From positions 1 to 45,131 of the forward strand of contig JBFOMB010000031.1 in assembly GCA_040830545.1 (NCBI GenBank): a stretch of 45,131 nucleotides of DNA, read 5' to 3'. This document shows, in pieces, positions 8,671-16,587 of this stretch (position 1 is the first letter of the stretch; each line of letters begins with the position of its first letter). Made by a program: the position numbers and the translations under genes. Source of the stretch: HXMU1420-2 sp040830545 (GTDB lineage: Bacteria > Pseudomonadota > Alphaproteobacteria > Rhodobacterales > Rhodobacteraceae). The notes under the pieces were generated by a model. The model worked only from the letters and a program-made list of their open reading frames with translations, searched no databases and had not been told where the DNA came from.

Positions 8671-9359
8671 ACCCGCCCCAGAAATGTGTCGAGAAAGCCC
8701 ATGAACCAGTCATGTTGCACCGGGTCGACGCTCGGCCCCAACCGGTCTTGTTCCTCCCGCGTCTGCGCGCCGGGTTCGCCATAACTGTCGCCGAATTCCT
8801 GCCAGCGCTTGAAGCCTTCGTAGTGCTGTTCTGGGTGGAACTGCACACCATAGACGTTTTCCCCCACCCGAAACGCCTGATTCTCAAAAAGCGCGCTGCG
8901 GGCCAGATGTTGCGCGCCGTCCGGCAGGTCGAAGGTGTGGAAATGGCCCTGAGTCACATGCAGTGGCTTCGGTAAAAACCATTCCGCCCCTTCAACCGGA
9001 CTGACCTCGTAAAACCCGAATTCGTGCGACCTATGTTCAGGCACGCCGACCCAGGCCCCCATGTGATGTGCTATCATCTGTGCGCCCTGACATATGGCCA
9101 GCATCGGAATGCCCGCCTGCATCGCTGCATCGATCCAGTGGTATTCTTCGTTCAGGAACGGATGGATAGCTGTGTCATAGGCATTGTACATGCCGCCATA
9201 GATGACAGTCGCTGCAACATCCTCGGTCACCTCACCCAACAGATCACCCTGATAGGGACGACGAATGTCAGCTGTCAGAGAGCTCCTCTCCAGCCATTGC
9301 ATAACGCGGTCATCCGTCGGACCGTCGCTATGACGCACCAAAACCACACGCTTGCCCAT
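8667..9359 (-). CDS. class I glutamine amidotransferase-like protein
   Basis: A 230-residue stand-alone GATase1-fold protein. The triad is visible: nucleophile Cys90 in AICQGAQ, and His175 with Glu177 in QFHPEQ. It resembles the amidase domain of GMP synthase. Stand-alone relatives in catabolic clusters include gamma-glutamyl-amine hydrolases, so it could hydrolyse a gamma-glutamyl or other amide bond rather than feed ammonia to a synthase; no synthase partner is adjacent. It is the first gene of the ten-gene run, preceded by a strong GGAGGG ribosome-binding site. The promoter should lie in 9360-9471. Confidence 0.8.
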   Translation of the reverse strand: MGKRVVLVRHSDGPTDDRVMQWLERSSLTADIRRPYQGDLLGEVTEDVAATVIYGGMYNAYDTAIHPFLNEEYHWIDAAMQAGIPMLAICQGAQMIAHHMGAWVGVPEHRSHEFGFYEVSPVEGAEWFLPKPLHVTQGHFHTFDLPDGAQHLARSALFENQAFRVGENVYGVQFHPEQHYEGFKRWQEFGDSYGEPGAQTREEQDRLGPSVDPVQHDWFMGFLDTFLGRV

Positions 9360-9471
9360 TCATCCCTCCAGAGGGTGTTGCGTAAGCGGCCCGTTTCGAT
9401 GTGAATCTGTGCCAGAGATTTTCGGTACGGTTTCACGAAAGACCGCGCCGCGCAAGACAGGACTTGACCCC
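9360..9471. promoter_or_regulatory. divergent promoter region of the catabolic run and ridA
   Basis: These 112 bp separate the divergent glutamine amidotransferase and ridA genes and must hold both promoters. GGAGGG for the minus-strand gene and AGGA for ridA are clear. No confident -35/-10 pair or long palindrome was recognised, and no regulator gene lies adjacent. Confidence 0.4.
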
Positions 9472-9867
9472 ATGCGCTCACTGACACCTGAAACACTGGC
9501 CCCGCCCTTTGCCCGCTATGCCCATGGGGTCGAACTGCCACCGGGTCAGCGCGTTGTGCGCACGTCTGGCCAGTTGGCACTGGCCGCAGATGGCACGGTG
9601 CCTGAAGGCGCCTATGCGCAGGCGCAGCTCTGTTTTGAGAACATTGTCGCAATCTTGGGCGCGGCGGATATGTTGATGGCGGATGTGTTCCACCTGAACG
9701 CCTATGTCACCGACCGGCATCACATGGCCGGGTACATGCAGGCAAGGGACGAGGCGCTTGCCTCCCGATCCGAAGACGCGCTGCCCAGTTCGACACTGAT
9801 GATCGTGTCCGGGTTCACCCGGCCTGAGTTCGTGGTCGAGATCGAGGCCTGGGCAGCGGCGGGTTGA
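9472..9867 (+). CDS. RidA family protein (reactive imine/enamine deaminase)
   Basis: A 131-residue RidA/YjgF/UK114 protein. The C-terminal part has Arg117 (GFTRPEF), aligned with the catalytic Arg of RidA, followed by VEIEAW (Glu123). RidA proteins hydrolyse reactive imine/enamine intermediates made by PLP enzymes or amine oxidases. The start at 9472 is preferred to the upstream in-frame ATG at 9352 because AGGA lies 9 bases before it and the protein then has normal length. It is transcribed away from the catabolic run and could detoxify imines formed by its flavin oxidase, an inference from position. It ends 6 bp from the convergent soeC stop. Confidence 0.85.
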   Translation: MRSLTPETLAPPFARYAHGVELPPGQRVVRTSGQLALAADGTVPEGAYAQAQLCFENIVAILGAADMLMADVFHLNAYVTDRHHMAGYMQARDEALASRSEDALPSSTLMIVSGFTRPEFVVEIEAWAAAG

Positions 9868-9873
9868 ACGACA

Positions 9874-10752
9874 TCAGGTCGTGCGCACGCCATAGTAGAG
9901 CCCGACCACATGTTCCGCCTCGGCGAAGAACAGCCAACGCACGCAGAGTACCCCGGCGACATGGGACAGAACTGCGAGGGCAGCCAGAGCATGGGAGAAC
10001 GGCAGCATCAGGCAGAGGACCGGAATCACGGCCACCAGAAGAAGGCCGATGACCCGCAGCTTCTGACTGTGCTTGCGCGCCACAACGTAGCCGAATTCAT
10101 GCAACAGGTAGTTTGACCCTGTATGCGGCGGTTCAAAAGGACGAACAGAGCCATCCGCGCCCAGCCCTGTTGCTGAGGCAAGGTTGGTGCCGGATTTCGA
10201 CAGCGCCTGATCCCCGATGACCCAGTAAGCAATCTGCGCGGCACCGACCGCGATCAGGAGGACAATGGCGGCTGTAACCTGCCCCGCCATCAATGCACCG
10301 CCGCCAATGGAAAAGCCCAGGAACAGGGCGGGCGTCAAAGGTGTGTGCCAGCGCGGCACGGTTTTGAGCTGGCCGTAGATCATCGAGGTGGTGAACACTG
10401 TGCCAAGCGACAGCAGCCCACCGATCCACCCGAGCAGCGACCAGCGTTCTCCGACGAACACCAGCCCCGCGCCATACAGCGCCATGACCAAAAGCGCGGC
10501 GACAGCACAAACACCTTCGCGTGAGAGCCAGCTGGACCGCCATTGTGTGAACGCCTTCATAGCACGTTCGGGGTGGCCGAGGTGGAAGGTGGAGGCGATC
10601 AGGCCGCCGACCGCCAGCAGGTAGGCGATTGCGAAGAAAACAAATGCGACCCAGCCGGAGACAGCAGGGAACCCGAAGCCGAGCCACAGCAGCAGACCAA
10701 AGCCAAGGCCGCTGAGCGAGGTGAAAACGATGACGGATGGGGCCGGATGCAT
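9874..10752 (-). CDS. soeC: sulfite-oxidising complex membrane anchor SoeC (DmsC-like)
   Basis: A 292-residue polytopic protein of the DmsC/DMSO-reductase anchor family, with about eight hydrophobic helices from residue 5 onward. FHLGHPERA after the second helix is typical of the family. It would hold the SoeAB heterodimer on the cytoplasmic face of the membrane and pass electrons from sulfite to quinone. Its ATG (10750-10752) comes one base after the soeB stop, so the two are coupled. Alternative readings are DMSO or polysulfide reductase anchors, but the neighbouring xsc gene favours sulfite oxidation. Confidence 0.82.
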   Translation of the reverse strand: MHPAPSVIVFTSLSGLGFGLLLWLGFGFPAVSGWVAFVFFAIAYLLAVGGLIASTFHLGHPERAMKAFTQWRSSWLSREGVCAVAALLVMALYGAGLVFVGERWSLLGWIGGLLSLGTVFTTSMIYGQLKTVPRWHTPLTPALFLGFSIGGGALMAGQVTAAIVLLIAVGAAQIAYWVIGDQALSKSGTNLASATGLGADGSVRPFEPPHTGSNYLLHEFGYVVARKHSQKLRVIGLLLVAVIPVLCLMLPFSHALAALAVLSHVAGVLCVRWLFFAEAEHVVGLYYGVRTT

Positions 10753-10753
10753 C

Positions 10754-11503
10754 TCAGATCCTTTCCAGTGCCTTGTCGAGCCAGCTGAAGAAGCCCTGCG
10801 GTTCTTCGCTGACCGGAGCGAGGAGTGGGGCCAGGATGTCGATTTGTTCGTCGATTTGATCCTTGGGGCGCGGTGGCAGGTATTTGTTGACGGGTTTTGT
10901 GCCTTGTTCCGGCATCAGGTCCATGCCGCCGCGTTCGGCCACCAATTGACTCACGTCGCTGTTCGGATCGCCCAGGTCACCGAAATGCCGCGCGCCAGCC
11001 GGGCAGGTGCGCACGCAGGAGGGGATTTGATCCTCTTCCGGTAGGTTTTCGTTGTAGATGCGGTCCACGCAGAGCGTGCATTTCTTCATCACGCCCGCCG
11101 CAGCATCCATTTCCCGCGCGCCATAGGGGCAGGCCCAGGCGCAGAGGCCGCAGCCGATGCAGTCGCTTTCATTGACCAGTACAATCCCGTCCTCAGTACG
11201 TTTGTAGGTGGCCCCGGTGGGGCAAACGGTGACGCATGGCGCGTCTTCGCAATGTAGGCAGGATTTCGGGAAATGGATCAGCTGCGCCGGACCGGAAGCC
11301 GGGGTGATTTCATAGCTGTGGACGCGGTTCAGGAAGGTGCCTGACGGGTTGGCGCCGTATGGGTCCTGATCGCTGAGCGGGGCGCCGTAGTTTTCTGTGT
11401 TCCAGCCTTTGCAGGAGATCACGCAGGCATGGCAACCCACACAAGTGTCAAGGTCGATGACAAGGCCGAGTTTCTTCTCGGTTCTTTCGGGCAGGGTGGT
11501 CAT
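10754..11503 (-). CDS. soeB: sulfite-oxidising complex iron-sulfur subunit SoeB
   Basis: A 249-residue ferredoxin-like electron-transfer subunit with Cys motifs for four [4Fe-4S] clusters: CVGCHACVISC (Cys21, 24, 27, 31), CLHCEDAPCVTVC, CIGCGLCAWAC and the split KCTLC with CVRTC. It would carry electrons from the molybdenum subunit SoeA to the membrane anchor SoeC. The start at 11503 is chosen because GGAG precedes it and the first Cys motif then sits near residue 20, as usual. The frame is open further upstream, but that extension translates a GC-rich repeat element and is not protein-like. A 142-bp gap separates it from soeA. Confidence 0.87.
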   Translation of the reverse strand: MTTLPERTEKKLGLVIDLDTCVGCHACVISCKGWNTENYGAPLSDQDPYGANPSGTFLNRVHSYEITPASGPAQLIHFPKSCLHCEDAPCVTVCPTGATYKRTEDGIVLVNESDCIGCGLCAWACPYGAREMDAAAGVMKKCTLCVDRIYNENLPEEDQIPSCVRTCPAGARHFGDLGDPNSDVSQLVAERGGMDLMPEQGTKPVNKYLPPRPKDQIDEQIDILAPLLAPVSEEPQGFFSWLDKALERI

Positions 11504-11554
11504 GCGGCGCTCCGGCTGTCGCGAGGGATGGCTGAACGTAAGGGCAGAAGATCT

Positions 11555-11640
11555 TTGGTATTTTCCGGAAAGAAAATGGGGGGCGCTGCCCCCGTCGCCT
11601 GCGGCGTCTCCCCCGGAGTATTTTGGGAACAATGAAGCAG
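11555..11640. repeat. Rhodobacterales-type intergenic hairpin repeat
   Basis: The soeA-soeB gap holds GGGGGC-GCT-GCCCCC (11579-11593), a 6-bp perfect stem. It is followed by a second GC-rich part, CGCCTGCGGCG, and the sequence CCCCCGGAGTATTTTGGGAA. From memory, closely similar hairpin-plus-GTATTTTGGG units recur between genes of many Rhodobacterales genomes. In a soeABC message it could act as a processing, stability or partial termination signal, making soeA dosage differ from soeBC. Copy number cannot be judged from one window. Confidence 0.6.
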
Positions 11641-11645
11641 TGGGG

Positions 11646-14456
11646 TCATTTGCCCACCTTCCAGGCGAGAGAGTCGGGGCCCTGGCCAACGGGTGAGGTG
11701 ATCGGATCGAAGGCCGGTTGGGATTGTGCAGGCGCAGTGGTCCTTTCGATCTTCACCTTCAGGTCGAACCACGCGGCCTGACCGGTGATCGGGTCGGAAT
11801 TGGCCCAGCGCAGCCCGTCGCCTTTGGGCGGTAGAAGCTCGTGGATCAGGTGGTTCAGCAGGAAGCCCTTTTGGGTCTCCGGCGCGTCCTTGTCCAACGC
11901 CCAGGCACCTTTGCGTTTGCCGATGGCGTTCCATGTCCAGACGGTGTTGTCGTTCAGCGCGGCCATTTCCATGACCGGAACGGTGATTTCGCCGTGAAGT
12001 GAAGTGACTTTGGCCCAGTCGCCGTCTTTCAGACCGTGCTCGCGCATCAGCTTCGTTGGCACGTAAAGCGGGTTGCGGCCGTGGATTTGACGCAACCACG
12101 CGTTTTGCGTGCCCCAACTGTGATACATCGCCATGGGGCGTTGGGTCAGCGCGTTGACGGTGAACCCGTCATTGCCGGTTTGGTCGGTCTCGTACCAAAT
12201 CGGCAGCGGGTCCAGCTTTTCCTTGATCTGGTCGCGCAGGTGATCCGGTGGCTGGCGGTCGCCATGGCCTTCTGCCGCCAACTGGAACTTGCGCATAGGT
12301 TCGACATAAAGCTGGAACAGGTAGGGTTGGGGGGTGTCATATATGCCGATCTTAACCGCCCAGTCCTGATAGGCGGTGTTCCAGGGCTTGTAGTACAGCG
12401 CCTCGTCCGGGATGTGGCCGACCCAGAAGCCACCATTTGAGATATAGCTGTCCAGCTGGCCTTCGTTCGGATCGCCGCGACCCTCGGTCAGGCCGATATC
12501 GCTCATCCGCCATCCGGCAAGAGGGCCTATACCAGGGCGGCGCTGGTGGTTGGTGATGTAGTCGGCATAGTCCGTATATTTGGCGGTGCCATCCTCATCA
12601 GTAAAACCCGGCAGCTTCATCTTGTTGGCCAGTTGCACCAAAACGGTCTGGAAACCGCGCACATCACGGTCCGGTTCGACCACGGGCCAGCGGATGGCGT
12701 CAGCGGCGGCATCTGCCTCGCAAATCGGACGGTCCAGCAGCGAGATACAGTCGTGGCGTTCCAGATAGGTTGTGTCGGGCAGGATCAGGTCGGCATAGGC
12801 CACCATTTCCGACGAATAGGCGTCAGAATAGATGATCCTCGGGATCACATAGTCGCCGTTTTCATCCGTGTCCGTCAGCATGTCCATCACGCCACGGGTG
12901 TTCATGGACGAGTTCCACGACATATTCGCCATATACATGAACAGCGTGTCGATCTTGTAGGGATCGCCCGAATGGGCGTTGGAAATGACCATGTGCATCA
13001 GGCCATGGGCGCTCATTGGATTTTCCCACGTGAACGCCTTGTCGATGCGGGCGGGTGTGCCGTCTTCTTTCAGCGCCAAGTCATCCGGGCCACGGACGAA
13101 CCCCAGATGCGGGCCGTTCAAGGGGCTATTGGGTTTGACGCCGCAATGAGGTGTCGGATGTGCCTCTACCGGTTTGGGATAGGGCGGTTTGAACCGGAAA
13201 CCACCCGGAACCTCGACCGTGCCCAGCAGGATTTGCAGCACATGCAGGGCGCGGCAAGTCTGGAACCCGTTGGCATGGGCGGACACCCCGCGCATGGAAT
13301 GGAAGCTGACCGGGCGACCCGTCATCGTCTTGTGCGTTTCACCCCGGAAATCGGTCCATTCGGCTTCGAGCTCAAAGGCTTCGTCAAACGCGACACGGGC
13401 GATTTCAGCAGCAACAGCGCGGATTTTCGTGGCGGCGATGCCGCAGCGGTCGGCGACCGCCTCGGGGGCGTATTCGTCGCTCAGGTACCGTTCCGCCATC
13501 AGGTGGAACACCGGCACATGGGTGATCCCGGCCTGACGATACTTGGCGGACAAGTCCGGGCGCACACCCGGTTGGTCAAACGGGGTCAGCTTGCCGGTTT
13601 CGCGGTCGATCACCAGCGGCTTGCCATCGTCGTCCCGCAGGAACAGGCCATATTCGGGGCTTTTCGGGTCGGAATTCACCAGAACTGGCGCGTTGGTGTA
13701 ACGCGCGAGGTAGTCGAGGTCGATTTTCCCGGCCTTCATCAGCACGTGGATCAGCGACAGGATGAACAGTCCGTCAGTCCCCGGCGTGATCCCGATCCAA
13801 TCGTCCGCAACGGCATTGTACCCTGTGCGGATTGGGTTGACCCCGATCACCCGCGCACCGCGCGCCTTGATCTTGCCGATGCCCATCTTGATGGGGTTGG
13901 AGTCGTGATCCTCTGCCACGCCAAATAACATGACCAGCTTGGTATGGTCCCAATCTGGCGGGCCGAATTCCCAGAACGCGCCGCCCATTGTGTAGATGCC
14001 CGCCGCAGCCATGTTGACCGAACAGAACCCGCCATGCGCCGCATAGTTGGGCGTGCCAAAATTTTGCGCCCAGAAGCTGGTGAAGCTTTGCGATTGGTCG
14101 CGCCCGGTGAAAAAGGCCAGCTTTTCCGGATCCGCGCGCAGCGGTTCCAGCCACTCAACCGCCAGATCCAGCGCCTCGTCCCAGCTGATTTCCTCGAACT
14201 GACCCGACCCGCGCGGTCCGACACGTTTCAGCGGCGCGCGCAGGCGCGACGGCGCGTTGTGCTGCATGATGCCCGCGCTGCCCTTGGCGCACAGCACACC
14301 CTTGTTCACCGGATGGTCACGGTTGCCCTCGATATAGGCGACCTTGCCGTCCTTCATGTGCACGTTGATGCCGCAGCGGCAGGCACACATGTAGCAGGTG
14401 GTTTTGCGGATCTCGTCAGAGACCGGAGGAGAGAGGTCTAGCTGTGGCTGGGCCAT
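11646..14456 (-). CDS. soeA: sulfite-oxidising molybdoenzyme catalytic subunit SoeA
   Basis: A 936-residue molybdopterin-guanine-dinucleotide oxidoreductase. The N-terminus has a [4Fe-4S] motif, Cys21-x2-Cys24-x3-Cys28-x27-Cys56, and the C-terminus has the molydopterin-binding domain (for example LTQRPMAMYHSWGTQN). It begins MAQPQLDLSPP without a twin-arginine signal. This argues for a cytoplasmic enzyme and against periplasmic DMSO or polysulfide reductases. With SoeB and SoeC it would oxidise sulfite, released in the cytoplasm by Xsc, to sulfate and reduce quinone. The start at 14456 is supported by AGGA upstream; the in-frame ATG at 14516 is less likely. The complex was assigned by subunit order A-B-C plus nearby xsc, pta and tauR. 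Confidence 0.85.
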   Translation of the reverse strand: MAQPQLDLSPPVSDEIRKTTCYMCACRCGINVHMKDGKVAYIEGNRDHPVNKGVLCAKGSAGIMQHNAPSRLRAPLKRVGPRGSGQFEEISWDEALDLAVEWLEPLRADPEKLAFFTGRDQSQSFTSFWAQNFGTPNYAAHGGFCSVNMAAAGIYTMGGAFWEFGPPDWDHTKLVMLFGVAEDHDSNPIKMGIGKIKARGARVIGVNPIRTGYNAVADDWIGITPGTDGLFILSLIHVLMKAGKIDLDYLARYTNAPVLVNSDPKSPEYGLFLRDDDGKPLVIDRETGKLTPFDQPGVRPDLSAKYRQAGITHVPVFHLMAERYLSDEYAPEAVADRCGIAATKIRAVAAEIARVAFDEAFELEAEWTDFRGETHKTMTGRPVSFHSMRGVSAHANGFQTCRALHVLQILLGTVEVPGGFRFKPPYPKPVEAHPTPHCGVKPNSPLNGPHLGFVRGPDDLALKEDGTPARIDKAFTWENPMSAHGLMHMVISNAHSGDPYKIDTLFMYMANMSWNSSMNTRGVMDMLTDTDENGDYVIPRIIYSDAYSSEMVAYADLILPDTTYLERHDCISLLDRPICEADAAADAIRWPVVEPDRDVRGFQTVLVQLANKMKLPGFTDEDGTAKYTDYADYITNHQRRPGIGPLAGWRMSDIGLTEGRGDPNEGQLDSYISNGGFWVGHIPDEALYYKPWNTAYQDWAVKIGIYDTPQPYLFQLYVEPMRKFQLAAEGHGDRQPPDHLRDQIKEKLDPLPIWYETDQTGNDGFTVNALTQRPMAMYHSWGTQNAWLRQIHGRNPLYVPTKLMREHGLKDGDWAKVTSLHGEITVPVMEMAALNDNTVWTWNAIGKRKGAWALDKDAPETQKGFLLNHLIHELLPPKGDGLRWANSDPITGQAAWFDLKVKIERTTAPAQSQPAFDPITSPVGQGPDSLAWKVGK

Positions 14457-14561
14457 GTGTGTCCTGCTCGGTTCGGGGAACGGTGGGATACGACGATGTT
14501 TTGCATCCGGTTGCAATATCGGAACGGGTGTTTTTCAGAACAACACATTCTGAAACATGCG
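14457..14561 (-). promoter_or_regulatory. soeA upstream region with inverted repeat
   Basis: The 105 bp between the citrate synthase stop and soeA contain TTTCAGA (14533-14539) and TCTGAAA (14549-14555), a perfect 7-bp inverted repeat with 9 bases between. It could be an operator or a weak hairpin; no T-run follows on either strand. No TauR-like box was found here. soeABC may be read through from citrate synthase or from its own promoter. Confidence 0.35.
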
Positions 14562-15695
14562 TTATCGGTCCTCCACGGGAACGTAGGGGCGGTGATCGGG
14601 ACCGTTGTAGAGCGTCAGCGGACGGATCAGAATATTGCTGCGCTGTTGTTCCACACATTGCACGATCCAGCCGGGCATGCGGCCAATGGCAAAGATGGGC
14701 ACATACAGGTCCATCGGAATGCCGTGTAGCTGGTAGATCACGCCCGAGTAGAAATCGACGTTCACGTTCAGGCCATGGCGCGCGTAGGGTTTCATCGCCT
14801 CGACCACGCCCTGCAGGATTTCATACCATTCTGGCGCGCCCATTTCCTCGCCCAGTTTACGCACGCCTTCACGCATGTGACGGGCGCGGGGGTCTTCGGC
14901 ACGGTAGACGCGGTGGCCGAAACCGGTCACGGCCTCTTTGGCGGCGCGTTTGGCTTTGACATAGGCGGCGGCATTGTCCGGCGTACCGATCTCGGTCACC
15001 ATTTTCATGACATCTTCGGCAGCGCCACCATGGGCCGGACCCGCCAATGTGGACAGGGCCGTGACAATCGCGCCGTGCAGGTTGGCGTCCGTGCCGACGG
15101 TGACACGGGCCGCAAAGCTGGACGCGTTCGCGCCATGTTCAGCATGCAGGATGAAATCGACGTCGGCCAGTCGCGCAGCATCGTCCGATGGTTTTTCGCC
15201 CTTGAGCATCCAGAGCCAGTTTGCAGCGTGGCTCACCTCCGGATCGGCAGCGACGGGTGCGCGGCCATTTCGGATTGCTTCGTGTGCAGCGATGATCATC
15301 GGAACCTGCGCGGTCAGGCGCAGGCCGTTGCTCAAAAACGCGTCTTCGCCTGTCTCCTGACTGGCTGGCTCCAACGCGGCCAGGGCGGACACGGCGGTCC
15401 GCAGCACATCCATCGGATGCCCGTCCTTGCAGGCGGCGATTATGTCATAGATCGCATCCGGCAGGTGCCGGCCCGCTTTCATCGCCTGATCGAAGGTTGC
15501 CAGTTCCTGCGTGTTCGGCAGTTCCCCGTGGATCAGAAGGTAACAGACCTCCTCAAACGTCGAATGCGTGGCCAGATCGTCAATTGAATACCCGCGATAC
15601 AGCAATTCGCCCTTTGACCCGTCGATATGACTGACCCCGGAGCGTTCGAAATATATCCCTTTGAGACCACGGTTGATCTTGACGTTTTCGGTCAT
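14562..15695 (-). CDS. citrate synthase (small CitZ/2-methylcitrate-synthase-like type)
   Basis: A 377-residue citrate synthase-fold enzyme. The active-site elements are GPAHGGAAEDV (His), GFGHRVYRAEDPR (His) and NVNVDFYSG (Asp). It is the short type related to CitZ and PrpC, not the longer (about 430-residue) GltA usual as the main TCA enzyme of this group, so it is probably a second isozyme. Its place between soeABC and pta suggests it condenses Xsc-derived acetyl-CoA with oxaloacetate. 2-Methylcitrate synthase cannot be excluded, but no other propionate genes are present. GGAAGGAG precedes the ATG. The divergent pta start is only 36 bp away. Confidence 0.85.
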   Translation of the reverse strand: MTENVKINRGLKGIYFERSGVSHIDGSKGELLYRGYSIDDLATHSTFEEVCYLLIHGELPNTQELATFDQAMKAGRHLPDAIYDIIAACKDGHPMDVLRTAVSALAALEPASQETGEDAFLSNGLRLTAQVPMIIAAHEAIRNGRAPVAADPEVSHAANWLWMLKGEKPSDDAARLADVDFILHAEHGANASSFAARVTVGTDANLHGAIVTALSTLAGPAHGGAAEDVMKMVTEIGTPDNAAAYVKAKRAAKEAVTGFGHRVYRAEDPRARHMREGVRKLGEEMGAPEWYEILQGVVEAMKPYARHGLNVNVDFYSGVIYQLHGIPMDLYVPIFAIGRMPGWIVQCVEQQRSNILIRPLTLYNGPDHRPYVPVEDR

Positions 15696-15731
15696 TGCTG
15701 GCTCCTTCCGGGTGCGTATACCGAGGCATAC
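15696..15731. promoter_or_regulatory. 36-bp divergent gap between citrate synthase and pta
   Basis: Only 36 bp separate the two divergent start codons. The gap holds both ribosome-binding sites (GGAAGGAG for citrate synthase, GAGG for pta) and the short palindrome GTATAC (15716-15721). There is no room for two conventional promoters, so at least one must lie inside the opposite coding sequence, and the 5' ends of the two transcripts would overlap. Confidence 0.5.
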
Positions 15732-16583
15732 ATGTCCAATCTTGAAAAATTTTTCGACGCTGCACGACAGCGACAGGCGCGGGTGGTTCTGCCTGAAATG
15801 GAAGACACCCGCGTAGCTGAAGCAGCACAGCGCATGGAGGCCGAGGGCCTGTGCACGCCTCTGCCTTTGGGCGACATCACTGACGCGCAGGTCGAGGCGT
15901 TGGTCGCTGCGCGCGGCATGAAAGAGGCTCTGGCGCGGCGCATGTTGTCCCGCCCGCTGTATCGTGCCGCTGCGATGGTCGCGGCGGGGGAGGCTGATGC
16001 CATGGTCGCCGGGGCAGACAGCCCCACGAAACGGGTGATCGAGGCCGCGTCCATTGCCATTGGGCTGGCTGACGGGGTCACGACGCCATCGTCGTTCTTC
16101 CTGATGCTGTTCCCGGACGGACGAGACATGATCTGGGCCGATTGCGCGGTGAATGTCAGTCCTTCGGTCGAAGAATTGGCCGACATTGCCCGCGCCTCAG
16201 CTGCGACATGTGCCGCACTGTTGGGGGATCCCAAGGTCGCGATGCTGTCCTTTTCCACCGGTGCCAGTGGACAGGGGGACAGCGTGGATCTGGTACGCGC
16301 CGCAGCAGAGGCCACGGGGTTCACTGGACCCATCCAGGCGGATGCGGCTTTGAATGCGACAGTGGCCGCAAAAAAAGGACTGGGTGAAGGAGACGCGAAT
16401 GTGCTGATCTTCCCAAATCTGGACGCGGGCAACATCGGATACAAACTGGCCCAGGAATTGGCAGGTGCACAGGCTCTGGGCCCGTTCCTGCAGGGGTTCC
16501 GCAAACCTGTCTGTGACCTGTCGCGCGGCGCGCGGGTAGACGACATCGTTGCGGCAACGGCTGTGACGCTGGCCATGGTATAG
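15732..16583 (+). CDS. pta: phosphate acetyltransferase (short, taurine-pathway type)
   Basis: A 283-residue protein of the PTA_PTB family that transfers the acetyl group of acetyl phosphate to CoA. Recognisable segments are RVVLPEMEDTRV at the N-terminus, DAMVAGADSPTKRVIEAA and, near the end, FPNLDAGNIGYKLAQ. It is somewhat shorter than the usual 310-340-residue Pta core. The start at 15732 is preferred because the family begins at this point; an upstream in-frame ATG at 15627 lies inside the divergent citrate synthase gene. In many relatives pta follows xsc directly; here it is on the opposite strand and ends 4 bp from the convergent ackA stop. Confidence 0.86.
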   Translation: MSNLEKFFDAARQRQARVVLPEMEDTRVAEAAQRMEAEGLCTPLPLGDITDAQVEALVAARGMKEALARRMLSRPLYRAAAMVAAGEADAMVAGADSPTKRVIEAASIAIGLADGVTTPSSFFLMLFPDGRDMIWADCAVNVSPSVEELADIARASAATCAALLGDPKVAMLSFSTGASGQGDSVDLVRAAAEATGFTGPIQADAALNATVAAKKGLGEGDANVLIFPNLDAGNIGYKLAQELAGAQALGPFLQGFRKPVCDLSRGARVDDIVAATAVTLAMV

Positions 16584-16587
16584 CCCA

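Noticed and set aside
10754..11689. Longer SoeB starting at 11689
   Set aside because: The extra 62 codons translate the hairpin repeat and the end of soeA; the ATG at 11503 has a ribosome-binding site and gives a normal N-terminus.
12546..13928. 460-codon plus-strand open frame opposite soeA
   Set aside because: The minus strand here encodes a complete molybdopterin oxidoreductase with all motifs, so this is a shadow.
9874..14456. Reading the complex as DMSO reductase or polysulfide reductase
   Set aside because: The catalytic subunit lacks a Tat signal, and xsc, pta and tauR are close by, which fits cytoplasmic sulfite oxidation better.
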